Source of the DNA: Triplophysa rosa
Lineage: Eukaryota; Chordata; Actinopteri; Cypriniformes; Nemacheilidae
Length of the DNA: 64,000 bases
Assembly (NCBI RefSeq): GCF_024868665.1
Contig: NC_079913.1
Location: forward strand, 7,332,819 to 7,396,818
Direction of reading: 5' to 3'
Below are positions 13,076-26,490 of this stretch, piece after piece. The notes under the pieces are model-generated. The model was given only the letters and a program-made list of their open reading frames with translations. It had not been told where the DNA came from and did not search any database. The position numbers were made by a program, and so were the translations under genes. Numbering within the stretch: the stretch's first letter is position 1; each line of letters starts with the position of its first letter.

Positions 13076-13479
13076 TATGTGTGTGTTTGTGTGTCCTTGC
13101 CTCTTTGTGTTTCACCTCCCGTAGCGGAGGGCAGGTGCCACTCTCTGTTAGCGCTGAGCCACAGAGCCCTGGCAGCTACATCACAGCAGCCTTTGATTCG
13201 CCAGCCTTTCCAGGTCGACGAGCCGATGCCTGATAATAATGTTGTTTGATTGCTGAAGTGGAGAAGTAATTGATTGATCCTTTGGCGCGTCTGGGGTCAG
13301 GCTTCAGAAGAAAGCTGCTCTCCGGTGTTGATTTGTCAGGGAACACATTCTTCTCTTTCTCCTGCTCCTTCAATCGACGGAATTAGCAAGGGAGGAAAGT
13401 AAGAGAGAAGAGAGAGGCCATTTCAAAACCGCAAGCTGGTCGAAATGGAGGAAGAGTGGGCCGTCTTGCTGTACATGTT

Positions 13480-14140
13480 AATAAATGCTAACACTATGCA
13501 ATAAAGTTGTGTTTGTTAAAGGAATGGTTCACCTTCAAAATGAAAATTCTGTCATTATTTACATACCCTCTTCTTGTCATTTCAAACCTGTATGACTTTC
13601 TTCTGCACAAAAAAACCCAAAAGAAGATATTTAGAAAAATGTTGGTAACAGCAAAACGTTGGTCCCCATTGACTTGCATTGGTTTTGTGTGCATACAATA
13701 GAAGTCAATGGGGACCAACGGTTTTTGGTTACCGACATTTTTCAAAATATCTTCTTTTGTGTTCTGCAGAAGGAAGAAAGTCATACAGGTTTGAAATGAC
13801 AAGCGGGTCAGTAAATCTTGATAGAATTTTCATTTCGAAGCTGAACTATTCCTTTAACATTAGTAAATGCATTAGCTAACATGAACTAACAATGGGCAAT
13901 AGTTTTTTAACATTTTTTACGTAATCTTTGTTAATGTTAGTTGAATACTAATAGAATTGTTCATGTTTTTTCTAAATGTTACTAATGGTAACAGATATAT
14001 TTTTTTTATTTAGAAAATGTATTAGTAAATGTATCATGAACTAAGATTCATCAATTCTGCAGTATTGTTAGTTCATGTTATTTAATGCAGTAACTAATGT
14101 TAACAAATACAACCTTGTTGTAGTTTTTTTAGTGTTACCG
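13480..14140. mobile_element. Palindromic dispersed repeat, interrupted by a MITE
   Basis: A common fish repeat rich in ATTAGTAAATGCATTAGC and AACATGAACTAAC. Its left arm (about 13480-13519 plus 13854-13900) is complementary to its right arm (about 14060-14120). The left arm is split by a palindromic MITE at a TTAA site, whereas the right arm keeps the uninterrupted TTTGTTAACATTAG sequence. Confidence 0.75.
13520..13853. mobile_element. Palindromic TTAA MITE, copy A (334 bp)
   Basis: The termini AGGAATGGTTCACC and its near-complement GAACTATTCCT are flanked by TTAA (13516-13519 and 13854-13857). Both arms contain the diagnostic AACACAAAAGAAGATATTTT-like block, once per strand, so the two strands give similar spurious peptides. 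It resembles foldback elements described in teleosts under names such as Angel, but I am not sure of the family. No coding capacity. Confidence 0.9.
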
Positions 14141-16298
14141 AATAATTGAAAATGTGAAGCAGTATTTCTATTTAAAAAGCACTTGAATTTACTGTAACTA
14201 ATATAATTTCTTGACATTTATGTTGTTAATATTTAAAACTTTTGTTGAATAGTGTAATCAATAGCATAATAATTTTTTGCTTTGCTATTGGTAATTGGCA
14301 TTGAGAATTGCAAAATTCTATTGGCAGTAGTATCAGCTGATCTTTCACGCATGATGACCATGATGATAACCCTGTTAGAGGTTCATACATAAAGAAAGAA
14401 GCTGGACATTTAATGACTAATACACTTAAATTAGATTATTGGATTGGACAATCTATCTTTCTACATTAATTAAGCTCGAGGTTAAACGCACTCTACTCTG
14501 CCCAGGGTTACTGCCCAGTGAGAGAATACAAATTAGAGTTCAATGCAAATAATAAAGCATATAATTGACAATTACATGTGATGACCGAAGAGCCGTGTTG
14601 ATGACCTGATCAGCCGACTGCAACCATATGCTTCCTCAGTGACCGCTGCGGGCACATTTTTTGTGGGTGAAGCAGACCTACTGATAAGTAAAAGTTGGCA
14701 ATTTTGGACGGTATTAAACCAAAAGTCACATGCAAAAAAATAATCGTGGTATCCAGAGTTTAATATGTCTATTGCTTAAAATCCAGCAATTTGAGTAATT
14801 CAGATATGGTGACCACTTTGTGTTGATATTGTGTTATATTATGCAAATAAAGTTGATATTTTTTCCCTATACTATATTGTTAAATAACTTTTTGATTATA
14901 TAAAATGTAAAAAACTTTGAAATGACTTGTAAAGCCATTTTAATTGTACTTATACATTTAAGGCAAAATACATTATATGTAAGGAATGGACCGAACGAGC
15001 AGAGCTATGTTTTTAAACTGAGAATTGAGATATTTCTAATGATGAATCCAAGTTTTTGGCGCTGGCATTGTGCCTGCCATGCTGAGCAGGTAATAACCCC
15101 CCGATTAGGCTGTTTATATGAGAGAATAGATGCAGAATACCAGGCCCAGCTCTCTGGAGAAGAGACGCAGAGAGATAGAGGAGCAAAGCAAATTAGAGAA
15201 GCTGAATATAGGAACAGAGAGTGAAGATGGCTGTATGTGCTCATTTCTTTCTCATGCTAGTAACATTTCCGCCACTTGTGAAAAGACATGCTGTGGTTGA
15301 ATCGCCGGCATTCAAAATATCTGAATTATGTATGATTCTAATGATTTTAAAGGCAATGCATATATGTACTGTAGTCAACCACTATTTGCATTTCTTGTAA
15401 AAATGTAGTCGCAACACATTTTAAGTAATTTAAGGAAACCTGCTCACGGTAACTAAAACAAGCTGTGTTTCATTCCTCCCTCACGTCCTTTATAAATGGC
15501 TCTTATTCATGAATCTATAGAGTTGGGTGTCATATTGTTGCATTAGTGGAATGTACTTTAGCTTTGAGGCGAGCCAGCTGGAGAATCCCTGGTGAAGCCA
15601 TAGGATTCAAATTTGATTTAAAACATGATTTACTGCATTTACTCCAGGCTAGTCTCTCTTTTCTGTCTATCTCGTATTCAAATGAATCTGTTTGGGAGTA
15701 GACCTGGGCGATGTGTGCAGTCTCTGTGAAGCTCTTGCTGGCAGTCTGATTGTGTTGGGGGCAATGATACAGCTCACCTTCATTATCGTGGGCGGCTCTG
15801 TGTCCTCTCTGAAGCCATTACTGGTACCTCCGGTAAGCGTTAGTTAAGGTAGTGCTTCTAATTTTTGCGCTAAAAGACACCAAAGAGGGCAATTAAGGCA
15901 CAAGGCTGCATTAATTGCCGTATAGGTATTACTTTAAAGTTGCTAGCGTGTTTATTTTTTTTCAGTTAATGGTTTTACAAGGCATTTGTGACTTGTGCTG
16001 CCCTGGCTGGCTAAGCATATTGCTCTCTCTCTCTCTCTCTCCCCCCCACCACTCAACCGTGGTCGAATGCGTGTATGAGCTGTAGTTGAATAGTAAAATA
16101 ACTTTTCAAAGGTTATATTTAAACCAAAACCAAAGAAAATTTGAGAAAGTATATTTTGCATTATGGAAATTACAGCCTATTTTAGACGTTTTATTTTTTT
16201 GCCTTTTTGTGACAATTAAGCACATCTTTATGCATACCCTTTATCTGATGCTGCCAAATCGATTAATAGTGATTCATGTTTACTTTACATAATATACT
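14141..16298. other. Intronic stretch without recognised features
   Basis: AT-rich, with a (CT)n run near 16022-16040. No gene or bounded element is recognised. Confidence 0.5.
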
Positions 16299-16540
16299 GT
16301 GTGCGTGCGTGTGTGCGTGCGTGCGTGCGTGTATATATAAATGCGCACACATACTGTGCGCACACACACACATGTACTGTATATACAGTATAACAAATAT
16401 TTACATAAATGAATATATATGAATGTATATTTAAATACAATTTATATTACACATATTTCTTCAATATACACAAATATGTTTGTGTATTTAAATATACATA
16501 CAAATATACACGCTTGCAAATGCACACATGTATATTAAAA
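16299..16540. repeat. TGCG/CA microsatellite and AT/CA-rich low complexity
   Basis: A GTGC tetranucleotide run (16299-16335) passes into ATATAT and CACACA stretches and then alternating ATATACA-like sequence. Alternating purine-pyrimidine composition throughout. Confidence 0.8.
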
Positions 16541-19483
16541 ACACAAACATTTAATTTTGAATCGAATCATCTGATTAACCGATTTGACCGCATTAATTTG
16601 ATTGCCATTACGATATTAATGTCATTATCTAAAAGGGCTTTATATTATTTAGACACGATATAATTCCTTATTCTTTTTCAACAGAAATAAACATTGTCTA
16701 CCCACTTTTAAGAAGTTTTGTGTACAACTCTAAGTATGTGATTCTACAACACATGGATTTAGTTTGTTCCATTTTTTTGCTAAATCGAGCACTCTGTCTG
16801 CTGTCAGCGTTTGCAGGATAATCCGATTCCTGAGCTTTCCAGCCTTGCATTTTGATGCAATACACCCAAATACGTTTTTTTTTCTTTGCACGGATATATG
16901 AAGAAAACAAGCGAATGTTCAAGGAAAGTGAGAATATGGGAAACCTAACACATATCCTAATGAAATTTAAGTCAGCGCAGAGCATGAGGGAAAGAAATCC
17001 ATTATGTGGGATGTTACTGTTTCACTCACGGCAGACGAGTTCCGTGAAATTATATTAGTTGTGTTGTAATGCGATTGTGCTATGTGTGAATATGAGATTC
17101 TAATGGATTTGAGGACATTACAGCAGTCTTTATCTCAAGTATTTATTCCTGCTGCTTGCAAATGTAATTTGCTAAGTACGAGGCATCGGTGGGGTTCTGC
17201 TTTACGCGCGATAGGAGACCGAATAGAAGAGGGTTGAGGCGATTCTGCAGGGAAGAAATGCCATAGCAGATGGTTATTGAGAGAGCTGGGGAGATATTAG
17301 ATGCCGGGGAACTTACTTTGGTCTCGAGTGGGAAGAATAACAGTTTCGAAGTGTGTGTCTGGCTGAAATGGGCTCTTTTCTTTGATGGAGAGCCATCAAA
17401 AGTCTCTGTTTTATGGGCCACATGAATCCCAGGTGCAGGCAGTCTGGACTGCTGCGGTTTTTCTAATCAAACCAAGCAGAGGCTGACAAGATCAGGATTG
17501 TTCTCGTTCTCTCTTTCCTACTTTCTCTTTCAATTTCTCTTTTCTCTGTCCAGTGTTACCATCGAGCAGAATATACCATATTTGACTTTCATTTTCATTA
17601 AAGCATGAATTGAGAACTCAAATGAGCTCCTTTCATTTTCTTGCTCTTTTGGAAGTCGAACGTACGTGAAGCCAATTTTAGAGATGGTTGAGAAAACTCT
17701 CATTACGGAGAGCCACTCTACCCATGATGCCTTTCACTGCCTTTACAGAGATACCATCCAAAACTGCTTATAGTATTTTTAGATCAAAATGAAACGTAAT
17801 GAAGACAACAAAGAAAAACATCCTCGTAACGTTTACCCGGTTGATTCGATTTAATTCTGCAACCAAGCAGTCGTCGTCTCCTCCAAAAGATTATTCAGAA
17901 AACCTGTTTCATTAGTCGCGTGTACCGACAGTATTCTCTCCCGATGATATTCTTTGGGATGCTGATACTAGATGATTGGTGGAGGAGGATAGATGCTTGT
18001 TTTATTTTGAAAGGTTTGACAGCGGAGCCCCAGATTGATTGATTTTCTTTTCCAGTTATATTGCAAACAAGCTAGATACTAGAATTGAACTGTAATTATA
18101 GAGCAAACTGATTCATGATTAGCATATGCCTACGCATTCCCAAATGTTTTCATCAGAATTTGCAGTCAATCGTCATGCAGTAATAAAGAGAATTTGCCAA
18201 TACTTTCTGAACCCCATGGCATGTGAGGATGTTTATCGGAATGTTTTTGTATTAAATTTTGTTTTATCCGTTTTATTATCAGCTACATTACCAGTCTCAT
18301 GCTTTATTTATTTACCTTTTAGAATAATATTTAACTCATCATAAGTATGTAATAGCACAACGTTAACTGTGGAATTTATGTTATGGCTAAAAGCATCTAA
18401 AATAAATAAACTATTATAGCATCTTTAAGATTGCCACCCTTTGACTAGAATTTGCTAAATCGTTCTCTTGGCATTGTATCCAGATTATTGACCTAGCTTT
18501 TTAAGGAGTGTTGAAGAAGTTCCTACCCAGATAGCAACAAATTCTGGACCGAAACTTGCTTAAATTTGGCCAATCTGGCTTAATTCTGGCATTGCTTTTT
18601 TTCACACTCTTTTGACAAATTGCATTAGGGCTCACTGCATTTTCTTCATTATTTGGTACAAGTCATCCATTTAAAAAATATTTTTATTAAATATGAAAAA
18701 ATATATATACCTGTATATATTGATAAAAATATTTTGATTAAATATTTTGACTAAATATGGGAAAAATGTGTTTTATTAAATATTGAAAAAATATTTGTAT
18801 GAAATATTGAAAAACATATTTTGTGTGTTCTAGAGGAAAGAAATTCCTAAATTGGCACAATTATATATTTGTCTACAACAGTAACATTTAAGCATGCACC
18901 TTGATATTAAAATATTTTAAGATTTCATTACAAACAATTTAGTTATGCATTTCCAAACTTTTTACAGATACTGTACTAGATATTGCTGAAAACACAAATT
19001 CAAACACAATTTTTAACTATATATATTTATGTATATGTATGTATTTATATTTGCCTAGATGTATTATATAGATTTAATATATAAAATTACATATTTTTGA
19101 ATCTTACATTTTTTTTAGGTTTTTTATTTCAATTTCATCTTTATTTTTGTAGAAGGACAAGCAAACTAAGCCATGTTGACAATCATAACCTAGACAAACA
19201 CAATTAGACACAAGTCATCTTACCTGCTCATGTTTTTCTTTATCTCATTTACAATAATCTTTAAAAGCGTAAAACAAACTAGCTCTGATGGGTATTGAGC
19301 TTGTTTACCACCTGCTGCCTACCATAATATTTATGTAGCATTCTTCACTGAGTACTTCATCACTCACATGGACACTAATCACAACGGAAGTACTGGTTTA
19401 TCTCATCACATTAGAAACACACCATTGCTTCTCTTTTCCATCTACAAACACATTTCACTTTCATCCTCAGTTCATGTAAGGCT

Positions 19484-19485
<2 letters not shown>
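16541..19485. other. Intronic stretch, mostly unrecognised
   Basis: 18660-19100 is very AT-rich with repeated AAATATTTTTATTAAATAT-like units. Around 18526-18596 a block (CAGATAGCAACAAATTCTGG) resembles a common cyprinid repeat. No gene recognised. Confidence 0.5.

Positions 19486-19535
<50 letters not shown>
19486..19535. repeat. (CT)n microsatellite
   Basis: About 25 uninterrupted CT units. Confidence 0.97.
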
Positions 19536-19540
<5 letters not shown>

Positions 19541-20854
19541 GTCACTGCTGTTTCTCATTGATCTGAATAAGGACAGAGAAACCGCAGACAATCGCCCGCT
19601 GTCAACCTCAGCATAAACCTCCAAACTAGTTGAAACCAAGCTCAAGGTTATCCCCTCATTCCAGAATAACCCTGCATGTGCTCTCCAGGTTCTTAAAGAT
19701 AGACAGCTTTGCATTCCAGCGAGAGGGTCGTCTGACCTCATCCTCCACATGCTACGCAACCACCCGAGCACCCCTGATCGTCTGCGCCCCACACACCTGC
19801 GATAGCCAGACACGTCGACTGTTTGCACGCTAATGTGAAACATATATATGACAGCTCAGAGCAGAGGTGATCTCGGCGGTCGTAGTTGAATCGAAATTTG
19901 AAACATATTATTTTGCCATGGGCGTTGCCACGTTCTGGGATTGACGCGCCTCGGCCCGATAGAAATATCAAGGACTAGGCCGCAGAAAAAACCTGATTTA
20001 ATAAGTTGCTTTTTGAACAACACTCTATGAATTTAACAAAAATGACCTCTGCCCTGCCCCCACCCCCTGCATCTAACCGCATGACGCTGTATTTGTATCA
20101 GACAACTGTGAAACCCCCATTTTAGGTTTTTCACCTTTCAATCCTCTCTTTCAATGTACAGCCTGACTGAAACGACAAAGCCATTCATGGTTGTACACAA
20201 CAGTTAATGCCTGCTGGGAGAATAACGGCTAAAACACGAGAGCTGATGGTAAATGTGATGTTTATTCCAGTTTTGCAAATGGTTGTACACTATAAGTACT
20301 ATAATGCCCCTCTTGTTGATGGAAAAGGAGGAAAACCATCCCATTTTACCAAAGCACGATTCCTCCGTTCACGCGCTCTGTATTCACTGTAATATGCGGT
20401 ACAGTCAGTGTTGACCAGCTTTACGAGTCTATTGTATGACACCGCCACTATAATGATCTATTGCTGGGGTCGCTTACAGATAACAACTACCCTTACCTGC
20501 TTTAAAGCCCCTTATCTGTCTGTGCTTTGCAATATATCCTCTGGTCCAGAGAGAAAAAGCACTTATTTTAAGTCGTGGTGTCTGCTGCATTGCAGTGTAG
20601 GGTCTTGGAAGGTGTTAAGTGTAGTTATGTACTCTAGCCTCCGCGAGGAAGGGACGGATGCATTTGTCTGCTGCTCTGGAGACCTTAAGCATTCTGCACT
20701 TACGGCAGGGCTGAGTCATTGTAAGTCACGATTCTCACCTTAAAAGCTGCGGTCTGTCTTTTTGGTTAAAAATAAACAAAAATGAGATATTGAGCAAGCA
20801 CATAAAATGGTGATTGAAGGGATTGTATGACTTTTTATTCTTGTTTTAAAAGAA
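19536..20854. other. Intronic stretch without recognised features
   Basis: GC-balanced, single-copy-looking DNA. Open frames here are short and carry no recognised domain. Confidence 0.45.
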
Positions 20855-20941
20855 TGTTGACTTGCATTGGTTTTGTGTACAATAGAAGTCAGTTGGTTGT
20901 TCGGTTACCAACATTTTTGGACAACACATTTTGTGTTACTT
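20855..20941. mobile_element. Degenerate palindromic-MITE fragment
   Basis: GACTTGCATTGGTTTTGTGT, AATAGAAGTCA and CGGTTACCAACATTTTTGG match the core of the palindromic TTAA MITE family. The outer arms are eroded and it abuts the next element. Confidence 0.65.
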
Positions 20942-20945
20942 TTAA

Positions 20946-21323
20946 AGCAACACTTTGTAGTTTTTTTTACCTTAAAATAATGTCTCTAAAATTATTTTAG
21001 TGGTAGAACAACTCTTAACTGGACAAATTCTACTGCCGGTGCTACCTGAGCAGGCTCATTGCGGCTACAACCACACTCTGTAAGTTCTGTGTTCGGGTTG
21101 GTACACACAGCCCCGCCCATCCCTTGCCTGCGGAAGAGTGCGATATGGTTTCCAAACAACTTTTCTGCATTCGCCATTTCCATCAGCTTAATAAACAAAT
21201 TCAAGTGTATTGCGCTGCCCGTGGGGAAGCTTATACAGCGACATTATTTACGACACTGATAACAGACAATTGCGCTTATCAACCACATGGGGCAACCCGT
21301 GAGCAAAATTTCTATAGTGTTGC
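20946..21323. mobile_element. TTAA-inserting element with AGCAACAC termini
   Basis: Left end AGCAACACTTTGTAG and right end CTATAGTGTTGCT form short inverted repeats, each flanked by TTAA (20942-20945 and 21324-21327). No transposase; non-autonomous. The interior is single-copy within this window. Confidence 0.8.
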
Positions 21324-21327
21324 TTTA

Positions 21328-22627
21328 ACTCACGAGTATGTTGTCCCTTTTATTTATTTAATACAAAATCAACACAAAATACATAATTTGTTACAATTCC
21401 ATAACACACAAATGTGTTATTATTTAACACATCCTTTTTGAAAGTGTATAGTTCTTGTCTAGCCGCCTGAGTGTAGCCAAATTCTGGTTGCCAACTTCCC
21501 CCTCCAAATTTTTTCATTTGTAGACCAACACCACACAAGTTGTTAGCGAACAACACACTCTGTTTCTATTTTAAAGTTTGTGCAGTCCTCCACCGAGAAC
21601 GTTTTCTAAATTCACAAAGCTGCTTCTGTCTCCGCTGTCACCTCTGAGGACCAGCCTTCACTGTTTTCCACAGTCGGCCCATAAATCATAAAGCTGGCCC
21701 TGGGCCGCGCTCCCTGGCAAAGCCTCTGTGATTTAATTGAGTCCTTCTCTTCCTCAGAGATCCAGGAGCTGGAACACAGAGCGTTTACTGGGTTCCGTTC
21801 CGTAGGAGACGCTGAGCTCTAATTGAAGGAGCCCTAAATTGTTTAAAGGCCCGTCCGCCAGTATAAAGCCATGTGCCCCCCCCCGGCACCTGCCTGCACT
21901 ACAGAGACCGCCACTAGCTTTATAAAGTCCCATAACCCCCTCTTGCACTGTTTAGAGCGCAATTGTAGTCTCTATTAAGACGGAAGTCAAAATGGGCCCG
22001 AGCGATTCGGCCATTTTGTGTCTTGAAAGGGAGCTTGATTAGTCCAGATCCCAAAGGGGGGTTGTATTGTTACAATTGTAACACTCTTCGCCTTTTAAAC
22101 CGCACAATCACTCGCCTTTGCTCGCTCATACGTACTCACACACACGCGCTGTTATAACCGCGCCTGATGCTGTTCACGAATGCACGCTCGCGTTAAAGGC
22201 AGCGCTGCGGGCCAATCCCAGATCCTGCACTAATGGCTCAATTTGCAGTTTTCCTCCCTCGCCTGCACCACGCAGGGTAATAACAACCCACCGGTGCTCT
22301 AAAAACAAATGCTTTCAGAGAACAAAAAGACGGACAGGTTATTATCCAGTCCAACGGGTCGGTCGGAGGCCACATGGGCAGTGGGTTGAGTTGGGGAGGC
22401 AGTGATGTATGTTTTTGTAAGGCATTTTGAAGAGGAACTCTTTAGTGTTGCACACAAGTGGGTTTAACATGAATATCTGCATAAATTAGTAATACAATTT
22501 CATCTGACTTTCGACTATGTGTGGATATAGTTACAGTGGATTTTAACAAACCTCTTCCTTATGGAAATTAACCATGGTTTTTCTATTGTAAAAGTGGAGT
22601 AACTGTGTTTTTGGTGTACACAATTTT
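21328..22627. other. Intronic stretch, candidate conserved non-coding region
   Basis: 21590-22060 is GC-balanced with several ATTAA/TAATTG cores (homeodomain-type sites by sequence only) and no repeat signature. This is suggestive of conserved regulatory DNA but unproven. The remainder is unrecognised. Confidence 0.35.
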
Positions 22628-22631
22628 TTAA

Positions 22632-23053
22632 GGGGATAATTCACCCAAAAATGAAAATTCTGTCACGAGTTACACTCACTCTCTAGTTGTTCCAAACCTG
22701 TAGAAATTTCTTGGTTTGGTTGGAGACAAAGAAAGCCATTTGGAAGAATGTTAGCAACTGACATTTCAGGGGCACCATTGACTACCATAGTAGAAAAAAT
22801 TATAATGGTAGTCAAAGGTGCCCCAGAACGTTTTGCTTTGCTACATTCCTCAAAATATCTTCTTTTGGGTTGAACAGAACAAAAAATGCAATTATTTTTC
22901 CTACTATGGTAGACAATAGTGCCCCGGAAATGTCAGTTGCTAACATTCTTCCAAATATCTTTTTTTGTGTTCATCAGAACAAAGAAATTTAGACAGGAAC
23001 AACTTGAGGGTGTTATTCAAGACAGAATTTAGATTTTCGTGTGAACTATCCCT
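22632..23053. mobile_element. Palindromic TTAA MITE, longer subfamily, copy B
   Basis: AGGGGATAATTCACCC at left and GTGAACTATCCCTTT at right are inverted termini, with TTAA at 22628-22631. Each arm has CAACTGACATTTC or its complement, and a nested inner hairpin occurs around GGGGCACCATTGACTACCAT (22781-22835). About 420 bp, no coding capacity. Confidence 0.85.
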
Positions 23054-24333
23054 TTTATTGTTCTAAGTTTCTTGAGAATTGCTTTCTTGAAGCAATTTTA
23101 AAGTATAACATACTTTTTGTAAAGTATATTCAGACGTGGCAAAAGGCCACTGAGGTTGTCATGGAAGAAAAGAGGACCGAGATAGTAGGTGGCAAATATT
23201 TTAAAAGAGTGGAAAAGGCAAAGCTTAAGAATGTGAAAGTGAATTCGGGAAAGGGTAATTTGTCACCAGGGGGACGTGTCGGGCAAACGAGGCGATCTCA
23301 TTTCCTGTTGACGGCGGGAATCCAAGCCTCTGGTCTTCTCCATGTGATATATTTCACCTAGTTTAATTGGGCTAAAACGCAGCATTCTCTCTCGCGCGCA
23401 CAAGCGCACATACTGTAGGTTTTCTAACCTCAGAGGTAAAACTGTTGTCGCTAACCAGCATTTCATAGCTTTCACAGAAATGCAGCTCATTACACAATTT
23501 TTGGTGTGTGTGTGTTTGTGTAAATAATGTTGTTGTACAAAGGTAGAAAAGAAGCGAATGCAGATTGAACTTCCAGGAGAATTTGGCAATATCTCTCTCT
23601 CTCTTTCTTGTTTTCCGTGTGTTTTAGTTAGCCTGCTTGTCCATCGCTTTCCAATAAGGCATCTCCGTCCCACACCCATTCTGCTTTTTTTCAATGTGTG
23701 TGTGTGGAGGATCTGCAGCAAACAGCAGGAGGTCTCCGAGCTGGTGGGCGTCTGCGTGGGTTGGCCATATTCATTTACCTCACCGCTGTCTGTGTAGGAA
23801 CGTATCAAAAGCTAAATACGTCGCATGGCGAAGCCAGTTTCGATAGTAACCTGATAAATAGAATCGTAATGTTTTTTAAAGACACATTCCCTTCATTAAA
23901 GCTGCACGGAGGACTAAAGAGATATTTACAGAGAGAGCTGACACACTGTCATCTAGTGGCGTGTCTAGGTATTTTGCAGAATTTATAAATGGTCTGTTCA
24001 TAGATGGAACCATGCCAGTCCTACTAAATTATTTTTTACAAATACATAATTAGCTTTGTAATGAGATGAGGCATCAGCTATTAAAAACCAGCTTTTGAAG
24101 CGTTTATTGTGTCGAAATGAAACAAATTAATTACGGTCAATAAATTCCATAAAATCGTCCCACACAGCAGTATTTTTTATGATCTCAGATCCAGTTCATT
24201 TAAAGGTGACTTCATGTTGCCATTGTGGGGATTTTTCTCATATTGTATTCACAAAGCCTTGACTTTTTTTCTTTTGAGATCAAAACATGCACAGTGTTAT
24301 TAGACTTATTTAAGTTTCGCGAAGCTTATGAGC
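23054..24333. other. Intronic stretch without recognised features
   Basis: It includes short GT and CT runs near 23505-23605. The 181-codon minus-strand open frame at 23263-23808 crosses those simple repeats and shows no domain, so I do not call it a gene. Confidence 0.45.
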
Positions 24334-24644
24334 TTAAAAAATTAAACTTTTGTCACAATTTACTTACCCTCTTGTCATTTCAATCCTGTATGAGTTTCTT
24401 TCTTCTGCAGAACACAAAAGAAGATATTTTGAATAATGTTGGTAACCGAATAACGGCGGTACGCATTCAGGTCTATTGTATGGACACAAAACCAATGCAA
24501 GTCAATGGGTACCGCTGTTGTTCGGTTACAAACATTGTTTAAAATATCTTCTTTTGTGTTGTGCAGAAGAAAGAAAGTGATGCAGGTTTGCAGTGTCAAG
24601 GGAGCTACTACAGTACATGATTTTTGGGTGAACTATCACTTTAA
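24334..24644. mobile_element. Palindromic TTAA MITE, copy C
   Basis: Both arms carry the AACACAAAAGAAGATATTTT block and its complement. The right end TTTGGGTGAACTATCACTTT plus AA is intact; the left terminus is degraded. Confidence 0.85.
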
Positions 24645-25664
24645 AGTGGGCTACACCTCAACCCGAGTTCGAGTATCTTTCTTATTCAATGAAAAGCTAT
24701 ATAGGCCTTTTTGTTATAAAAGCTTAGTAATAGTATCTTATTAAGTTAAAAATATGAAAGAAACTCGCTCTTGAATGCTACAAGAAACTCTGCTATGCAA
24801 AAAAATATTGAGGCATAAAATGTATATTAAAGTCTTTGATACTTTGATAAAGCATAATTCTAGATAGTCTTTCATTTCTAGATAGAAACATCTAGTCAAA
24901 AACAGAATAAAAAGAAAACTTTATAAAAGCGCCGCCTGGCGAATCTGACGGCTAGTACGTGTTTCACTTGTACAAGGGGGCGAACGAGCGCTCTGCCTTC
25001 TCATTTCCTCGCTGTTCTCCCTCAGATCGCATAAACCTCACTGTCAGTCTTCAGAAGAGAACATTACACCAAACTGCAGCATGTCCATTACACAAGCCAA
25101 CCTACCCAGCTGCTGAGCTCATCTCACCGAGCCAACGACAGGCAGCAAACCTCAGGGCACTTTACTCTTATTAAAAATGACTCAGCCACACTACGCTTCA
25201 TTCCTTCAGTCAATTCAATAGGCTTCCAGAACGCACACATACATATTTACACCACAAGGATTGTGGTTTAATTACTGAGCTCGTGATTGGTCAGTAGGAG
25301 GGAGGAAGAGAAAGAGGTTGACGTACCGTGTTACACGTGTGTGTGAATCTACAGGCGGGGTGCTCCGCGCAATCCAGAGAAAGCCCTGGGCATAGACATC
25401 TGTTTTCTAATGACAGTTAATTAGATGCTGTTGAGCGCAATCAGAGGCAGTCGCCACTAATAAACTGGGACTCGCGTGTACGTGTGTGAGAGAGAGATTG
25501 CAAACTGAATGCTTTGATTTAGAGAAGCGACATTTGGTGAAGTTAGAATTGTTTGCTGAGCAATAACAGAGCTTTAGATTTAGCTACAAATAGAGGTGCA
25601 AAGAAAATACGGATAAACATTGTGGTTAATCACAATAAAAAGTAAAGTATACAGTAGGTCAAGT
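24645..25664. other. Intronic stretch without recognised features
   Basis: No gene or bounded repeat recognised. It contains a short GA run near 25487-25497. Confidence 0.45.
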
Positions 25665-25803
25665 GGGTTTCTGTATAGCTCAAGAGTGTTGCATTAGCAG
25701 CACAAAGGTCATGAGTTTGATCCCTAGGGAACGCACATACTGAAACGTGTATAGATGTACTGTAAGATCATTAGGTTAAAAGCGTCTGCGTACATGTAAG
25801 TAA
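25665..25803 (+). mobile_element. tRNA-derived SINE, copy 1
   Basis: The head contains a tRNA A-box-like TATAGCTCAAGAGTGTTGC and a B-box-like GAGTTTGATCC. The tail, AGGTTAAAAGCGTCTGCGTA, is the conserved 3' segment shared with the copy at 39686-39838. Polymerase III promoter style; not a functional tRNA because the cloverleaf is not preserved. Confidence 0.8.
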
Positions 25804-26490
25804 ATATAGAGTATGTATGCGAGTACAGAATGTGACATCATCTATACATCATTTTTATTGATTGACAGATTTTATTGATGTCAGAAAATCTGGACTACTC
25901 TGGAGACATTTCACAATACTGTATATCTTCGGTTGTGTTACATGGAATAAAGAGTCATATACAAGTTTTGAGTGATTTTGTTTTTGGGGAAAATATCTCT
26001 TCAAGTTTGCTTCTTGCTGACATTGACCATTCTGTTTCAACCCCAAACCCTAAATCTATTCAGCAGTCATAGTGATGCTTGCCTTAGAAAGCATCACTAA
26101 TGAACAATGTTCCTGTGGCTCCATACACACCCCAAAACGTGTTTATTCACAGCGGGATTGTAATCATTACACCCATTCGTCTTTCTCATCAAACATGCTG
26201 TGTCATTCCTGTTATCCTCTGGATGGATTACAATCATCTGTCGATTACGCTCCTGATCGCTCGGCTGTAATTCTATTTCTGTGGGAAGAGCGTAAAGGCA
26301 CCCAGCTCTGATTACATGCCATAATCCCCTTATTAGCTGTGAGTTATGCTTAGAGACATCTCATCCTACACTGGAGGGGGGCTCAACACTGTTACTGCAG
26401 CTCTGCTCTGATCCCAGATCAGTTTGTTACAACTGGTCATGACAACAACCATACGGTCCAATCAGTGATGGTGACACCTATCGTGGGGTT
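25804..26490. other. Intronic stretch without recognised features
   Basis: No repeat or gene recognised. 26070-26460 is GC-balanced. Confidence 0.45.

Noticed and set aside
23263..23808. 181-codon open frame on the minus strand
   Set aside because: The longest single frame, but it runs through CT/GT simple repeats and has no family motif or codon pattern.
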